Assembly: GCA_021234155.1 (NCBI GenBank)
Contig: JAJEKV010000006.1
Coordinates: forward strand, 6,483,727-6,547,726
Direction of reading: 5' to 3'
DNA length: 64,000 nucleotides
DNA from: Isoetes taiwanensis
Lineage: Eukaryota > Streptophyta > Lycopodiopsida > Isoetales > Isoetaceae
Below are positions 58,597 through 64,000 of this stretch, piece after piece; within the stretch, counting starts at the first letter, position 1, and each line of letters opens with the position of its first letter. A program made the translations under genes and the position numbers. Below the pieces are notes generated by a model. The model made no database searches. It worked only from the letters and a program-made list of their open reading frames with translations, and was not told where the DNA came from.

Positions 58597-58859
58597 CTCT
58601 TCATTCTCAAAAGCTAATAAAATCCATTTGACATTTCTCAATTCAATTTCATTCTTAACAATCCCGCCTCACCTAATTATTGATAGAATGTCTCTATAAC
58701 GCTAAAATTCGTATGCGAGTAGCTCAATTTGTCTTCTTGCCCATTATATTGTGACACGTTGGTTTGAGACCGGCAAAAGATTAGGTTGCATAACATTAAT
58801 GGTTACATCGACGTAAAGTTCGGTAACCTGCAATTCAGGCCTCTTGCCCAACCATGTTA

Positions 58860-59249
58860 TGCCACGTGGCAATAATTCTAATATAGGCTACCTCTATAAA
58901 ACACATTGGCACTTTTTATGCACGACTATCATCTATCCTTAACAACCTGGCCTTCAAGTTTTGTAGCTGAAATCAGATCTTAGCCGTTGGTTGCAACGGT
59001 GTTACCCACCATTAACACATTGAAAAGTCCACAAACACCTAGTTTGTTATGCCAAATACCTAGTTTGTTATGCCAAATGGCAATAAATAAACACCTAGAA
59101 TGTTATAGAAACCTCTCGGGCCCAATTTGTTAAGGCTACCTCTATAAAACACATTGACACCTTTTTATGCACAACTATCATCTATCCTTCCTTTAGCCAA
59201 AATACTTGGACGTAAAATTTTTCATCTCTAGAAATTCTTGGACGTAGAA
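58860..59249 (+). promoter_or_regulatory. Duplicated TATA promoter and G-box of the WSD gene
   Basis: A ~56-bp block (GGCTACCTCTATAAAACACA through ATCATCTATCCTT) occurs at 58887-58942 and again at 59133-59188. Each contains TATAAA (58895-58900 and 59142-59147). The second TATA box is about 103 bp before the ATG, giving a leader of roughly 70-80 nt. A G-box/ABRE-type GCCACGTGGC at 58861-58870 suggests abscisic-acid or stress control, common for cuticular-wax genes. TTTGTTATGCCAAAT is also repeated between the two blocks. Confidence 0.6.
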
Positions 59250-62200
59250 ATGGAGCTGCCTCCTTTGCGCTTGATCCGCTCCACTGCAGAGGAAGATGAG
59301 AACGCAGAGCCAGTATCGCCAACAGGTCGCGTCTGTTGTCGGCCTGAAATGTTTTGCAATATTATTTGCATCGTTAAATTCAAAGACCCAATCCATGATA
59401 TCCCATCTTTCAAACAGGGCATCCTTGATACTTTAGGTCGGCATAAACCATTCTCTGCTATTATGGTAACTTCTTCTCTGTGTCTTTTGCACATTTTTAT
59501 TCTGTTTTGGCTTTATAAAACGACCTGTGTATTGGTTGGGATCATAAATTTTGCTTCTAAGCATAGGCTGCTTAAATATACTGAATGTGCACTACCAGAA
59601 TGGAGAACTTTTCCACCGTTTTTTTATTTGAATAGATAGACAGATAGTATTTGAATGTATATATCTAACTTCAAAGGTGCTATTCAGAGGTTAGATCAAC
59701 GGGGAGAAGAAGTTTGGGTACAGGCAAAAATTGACATAGACAAACATGTAATTGTGCCCGTAATTCCTAGCAAAGTAGCTGCATGTGATTTCATTGAAGA
59801 GTATGCTTCTAATCTTCCACTATCATTTGATGCATCTAGACCGTTATGGGATATACATGTTCTCAATGTAAGATCGGGAAATTCAGCTGCAGCGTTTATT
59901 TTAAGAGCACACCATTCCTTAGGAGATGGTACTTCGTTAATGTCCATGTTTTTGGCCTTCACAAGGTCAGTGAATGACCCTGACAATCCACCTTCAGCTG
60001 TGCCTATAGCTAGGAAAATGCCTCAAAAGTCCTATTTGCAAGTTATATGGAATTTTTTCCTTGTTCTATGGTATACTTTGACAAGTATTGTCAAGATCTT
60101 TGCTACATTACTGTATTTGGAGGATAGCTCAACTCCTATTAAAAGGTCTAGAGGAGTTGAACTATTGCCGAAGAGAATCTCATCTTTAAGTTTTCCCTTG
60201 GAGAAGGTGAAAATTATAAAAGCTGCTACTCAAGGGGTAAGCTTCTGACAGCTTTTCTTCATGTTTGATTAGCTAAGATATGAAATTGTTGCTAAGTGGC
60301 AGACTATTAATGATGTCTTATTGGGGACTGTTTCTGCTGGAATTACACGCTATTTGCTACAGAATTACAGACGTAACATCACTGAAAATAGTATGTACTT
60401 GTTTTGTTTTACCATTCACTATTTCACTAGAACTGCTTGAAAATTTCTGCGTTACTTTTATTGGTAGATCCTAGTGTGGGGAAAAAAGTTCAAAAACATT
60501 TGGAAGGCCTTCACGTCACAGCAGCATCCGTGGTGAATATTAGGCCGATGATTGGCTTACAGGTTCGCTATACTATTGTTCCTATTGATCAACCATTTTT
60601 CCTCTGCTTATTCCTTGTTAAACACTGCTAAGCTTTTGTCTATTTCAATTGTTCCCATCTTGTCCTGTGCACTGGGATCACATTGCAATAGGTCATATTT
60701 TCAACCAATTATCATTCTACTTGATCTTCATAGGGCCAGAATATTATGGAGAAAGTGATGGTAAAAAGTTGAAAATTTATCTGTTCTAAAAAGCTTCTCT
60801 TAATGGCTATATGTCAGATTTGTTCTCTTCCAGTTACCCATTTAGATTAACCCTGCAGGCTTATGAATTATCTCTGCCGAAAGCAAGCATTGAATAAGAA
60901 GACAAACGTAAAGTGCAATCGAACTTAGAGCAGGGAAACATTCATGTGAAACTATTCTAAGTTAAGGCAACCCGTAGTGTATATTTGAGTATGAGTTTTA
61001 GAGTCTAGGTTGGAACCACGGAATGACGGCTGCAAAGCTGTGGAGTCCAATTACAAGGATAATGGTACTTTGTACATAAGTGTTTGAAGTTTTTTGTAAT
61101 GCCTTTAAGAAGGAAAAACATTTGTAGGTGTGAAACTTGAAGATAAACCTTTAACTTCGGTATCACATCCTGTCAAGATATATTCAGTAAAATTCTGAAA
61201 TCATGATGTGAAATTTGGAATATTAGAACTTGAATTTCTGAAAATTTCCATATTGTCTGGACAGTGATCATAAGTGTCATCATAAGTGTCATCCTGCAGG
61301 AATTGAGCAAAATGATGGAAAGGGGATCGCAAGCACGATGGGGCAATCATTTAGGTTACATCTTTATTCCTTTAGTACTAAGAGATTATGAAGATCCTCT
61401 TGAGCATGTCCGAAAGGCAAAAGTAATAATGACTAGGAAGAAAAAATCTCTTGAGGCATATTTCACATACGGATTTGCGATGGTTTTCGTTCTAAAGCTT
61501 TTTGGACCAAATGTAAATCCTTTACCATGATACCATCTTTTATTTGAGCACGTAATAACCATGTTGTTGCCCAGTTCTGTATCCAGTTGTTTTAACATAT
61601 CATCTCTCTATTAACATATAATCTCTCCAGGCTGCAGCCAAACTTGTCCACAGAATAGCTATGCACTCAACAATTGCCTTATCGAACGTTATTGGACCGT
61701 TAGAACGCATAACGTTTTTGGGAAATGAAGTAACAAGCATTACTCCTACTGTAATTGGTCTACCTCAGGTCAGTCATCATTTCTGTATTTAAATATAGTA
61801 CTACATTGTGTTGTTTATGCAAGTATATTGCCGTTTGCTAGTATGTTAAACCAAGCTTGTTCCATTCCCAACTGTTTAGGTCAAAGCTCTATTTCTCAAC
61901 AAATTAAAGATCCATTTGCCTTCTTTAAAGCCGTTTTGGTGGTCCACGTTTTATTTTTACCGTATGTGTTTGGCCTTCAAAATGAGAACCAGAGGCCAGC
62001 CCTTCTTTTTTGCTTTCTTTCCTCAGTGGCTATTTTCTACCAATAATTTTTTATTTTTTTCTTGATGGCTTGCTAACTCTAGTCAATTTATTGTGGTTAC
62101 AGTCGCTGTGCCTTCATATACAAACTTACTCGGGAGAAGTTCATTTAGTAGCATCTTCTACCACAAGCATCATCCCTGACCCAAAAACATTGCTACAACA

Positions 62201-62261
62201 TTGCGTAGATGCAGTCGAAGACATGATAAAAGCATCAACTCAGCCGTCTGTCAATCCTTGA
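59250..62261 (+). CDS. WSD-type wax-ester synthase / diacylglycerol O-acyltransferase
   Basis: Seven exons (59250-59465, 59688-60236, 60303-60390, 60468-60562, 61300-61512, 61631-61768, 62103-62261), all with GT/AG borders and consistent phases, encode 485 residues. That is the usual length for the family. The acyl-CoA-dependent active-site motif HHSLGDG is at residues 147-153. A hydrophobic segment, about 189-215 (IWNFFLVLWYTLTSIVKIF), matches the membrane helix of plant WSD proteins. The NDV block (TINDVLLGTV) is at 256-265. Family blocks RWGNHLGY, DPLEHVRKAK, SNVIGPLERI and LPQSLCLHIQTYSGE follow in order. The enzyme joins a fatty acyl-CoA to a fatty alcohol (wax ester) or to diacylglycerol at the endoplasmic reticulum. 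Which activity dominates cannot be told. The start is the first ATG; no frame damage is seen. Confidence 0.93.
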
Positions 62262-62682
62262 ATAATTTCTCAACAACGGAGACAATAACCAGGATTTTAC
62301 ACCACACATGACAATTCTTGCTTGTGCAACCTAAACCAAAATTGTGAACAACATTCTGAAGGCACAAGAAAACATCACGGCACATCAAAGTAAGCTATAT
62401 AAGATAAATCACACCATATGATGTCACATTAGTGCAGTTCACTTAAACACCATTGTAAGCTAATAAGAGAAAATTCATCCTCCTTGGCATTTAAAAAACT
62501 TGAAGTTCAGTCCACTTAATAACATTGTAAGTTTGGGCCATAAGCCAATAAGAGAAAATTCATCCTCGGCATTTGAAAAGCTTGATGAAATTCAATATTA
62601 TCGAATGAGTATAACAAATTGGAACCTTTAGAGGATGATGAATTAAATGGGAATGTCAATATTTACCGTTCATAGAGGTTTT
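62262..62682. other. WSD 3' flank, with a short direct repeat
   Basis: No gene is seen. A block ending AATAAGAGAAAATTCATCC is present at about 62450-62506 and again at 62522-62584, each starting CATTGTAAG. It probably covers the 3' untranslated region of the WSD gene and spacer. Confidence 0.45.
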
Positions 62683-63057
62683 TCCTTTTTTTCGTGCCCC
62701 TTTTTCAGGTTCCCTTTTCCCTTTTCCCTCTCCTTTTTTCTTTTTCCTTTCCCTTTCCCATGCGCTTTGTCTATCCCCTCTCTTGTTTCCCCTTAAATTT
62801 TTCTCCTTTTCCCACCCTTTCCCTATTCCCTTTTTCTCGGTACCTTTTTTCCTTTCCCTTTTTCCCTCCTTTATTCTATTCCTTTTTTATTTTTCCCATG
62901 CCATTTTCCCCTTCTCTTTTCCCCTTTCTTTGCCATTTTCCTCTTCCTCTTTTTTCTATGCCATTCTTCCCTTCCCTTTCTCCCTTTTCTTTTTCCTTTT
63001 TACCCATGCCTTTCCTCCCCTTTTCTTTTCCCCCTTTTTCCTTTCCCTTTCCCCTTA
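62683..63057. repeat. Second polypyrimidine tract (375 bp)
   Basis: Almost pure C/T on the plus strand with the same TTTTCCC-type units as 56641-57395. The two tracts have the same strand orientation and lie about 5.3 kb apart on either side of the WSD gene. Confidence 0.92.
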
Positions 63058-64000
63058 AGAGATCAAATCATGACCAATCATGGTGGTGGAAAGTCGTGTG
63101 ATAAATCTCGGCCTTCACAATTCAGAATTCATTAGATGGTTCTGTATATATGACCCTTTAAACAATAACTCATATCAAGCAATAGCATGTCTTAAATAAT
63201 GAAGAAAAGTGTGAAGGAAACTACAAACTATACAAAGCCATCACTAAATGGAAACACATGAGACTAAACCATGAGTTGGCAAAGCTAAAGAAAGATAATT
63301 AAAACGCTAATCATGTGCAAGACACAAAAATGTCAGCCCCTAGAAACTTCAATGCTAGAAAATGAAAGGAAAGGCACATCCACATGCAAGAAAAAATGAT
63401 TAAAATGCTGATACTGGAACCAACTCCAAGCAAAGGCTCACTTTCATGGATAAATATGCACGATAGGATATTAAGAACTAATGGCTGTGTAATGCATAAA
63501 ATGTAATACTGAAAAGTGATGCAAAATGTTAGCTAGAATCTAGCAGTATGTGAGGTATGAAATCTAGGATCTTAGAGCCCAAAGATCTAGGAGCATCTGA
63601 TGCATGAATGTGACACTATAAGACAACAATATTAGCGATTTAAAAGGGCAAAGGGGCACAACAAAGTGGAAAAATGGGAAAATAAAACTCTGACTATGTG
63701 TTTGCACGACTTCTAAGTTTAAGATCAACGGGCAAAGAGTCATAACATTGAGAAAATATTTTAATGTTTGTTTGCACAAATGCCTATGTATAAGATCGAC
63801 ACCCACATGAGCAAAATTAGAATGCAAAAGCAAAGATCTGCTGAATGTAACAAGAAATTGGCAAATTGACAATTTGAAACCATGTCTCAAGCACAAGGAC
63901 TTAATAACCAACGAGCACAAACTGCAAATGTGATAAACTTCAAATTAAAATAAGGTAGATTACAATAAGAAACTACCGGCACCTTGCATGCAATGCCAAA
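63058..64000. other. Intergenic end of the window, no gene
   Basis: A minus frame (63564-63920, 118 codons) has no recognised domain and is crossed by A/T-rich sequence. Nothing else could be supported. Confidence 0.45.

Noticed and set aside
62694-63101. Similar Phe/Pro-rich frames
   Set aside because: Same reason: polypyrimidine tract.

Overview
The window is nuclear DNA of a land plant. Two genes with clean plant splice sites anchor that view: an AGCVIII (D6PK-type) protein kinase on the minus strand (1196-3411, two exons) and a WSD-type wax-ester synthase/diacylglycerol acyltransferase on the plus strand (59250-62261, seven exons). A fragment of a 3-ketoacyl-CoA synthase and plant-type L1, Copia, Ty3, MULE and TRIM elements agree. 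A large-genome non-seed plant such as a fern would fit the repeat load, but that is a guess: the sequence does not fix the species.

Layout. 0-4.6 kb: the kinase and its GC-rich upstream region. 4.6-10.1 kb: an L1-type LINE on the minus strand with an open ORF1, an open endonuclease start of ORF2 and a decayed reverse-transcriptase half. 12.7-23.0 kb: a second LINE family (an EN-RT-zinc-knuckle element whose 3' end finishes in a pentanucleotide (ATTCT)n tail), seen as a plus copy, a minus copy and a short 3' stub, mixed with Copia remnants and tetranucleotide microsatellites. 23.7-28.6 kb: LINE, Copia gag and Ty3 reverse-transcriptase fragments. 29.1-29.4 kb: a MITE.

29.6-43.0 kb holds the most unusual block. 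A six-exon, minus-strand pseudogene resembling a circularly permuted (beta-class) amino-methyltransferase lies head to head with a plus-strand MULE-type transposase pseudogene (GCM/WRKY-like zinc finger, DDE-type core, SWIM finger). Between them sits an array of eight tandem units, each with a GC-rich core and, in seven of eight, a conserved 5' splice-site-like sequence. The block was later hit by a 3.5-kb LINE, a poly(A) retroposon and a probable SINE.

43-49.2 kb: a LINE 3' fragment, scattered exon-like pieces, an array of eight stem-loops with a conserved loop and partly compensating stems, and a PIF1 helicase pseudogene fused directly to a 3-ketoacyl-CoA synthase fragment. 49.9-55.2 kb: an L1-type LINE and LINE 3' ends. 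55.5-56.6 kb: a TRIM (miniature LTR retrotransposon) whose LTR carries a 72-nt tRNA-like cloverleaf with Pol III A and B boxes; it is embedded in a polypyrimidine tract. 58.5-62.3 kb: a 49-bp-arm hairpin, a duplicated TATA promoter with a G-box, and the WSD gene. 62.7-63.1 kb: a second polypyrimidine tract.

Only the kinase and the acyltransferase look like functional host genes. They do not form a pathway together: one phosphorylates membrane proteins such as auxin transporters in its best-known relatives, the other makes surface or storage lipids. Nearly everything else is mobile-element sequence in different states of decay. Exact element ends are estimates unless a repeat or target-site duplication is given.
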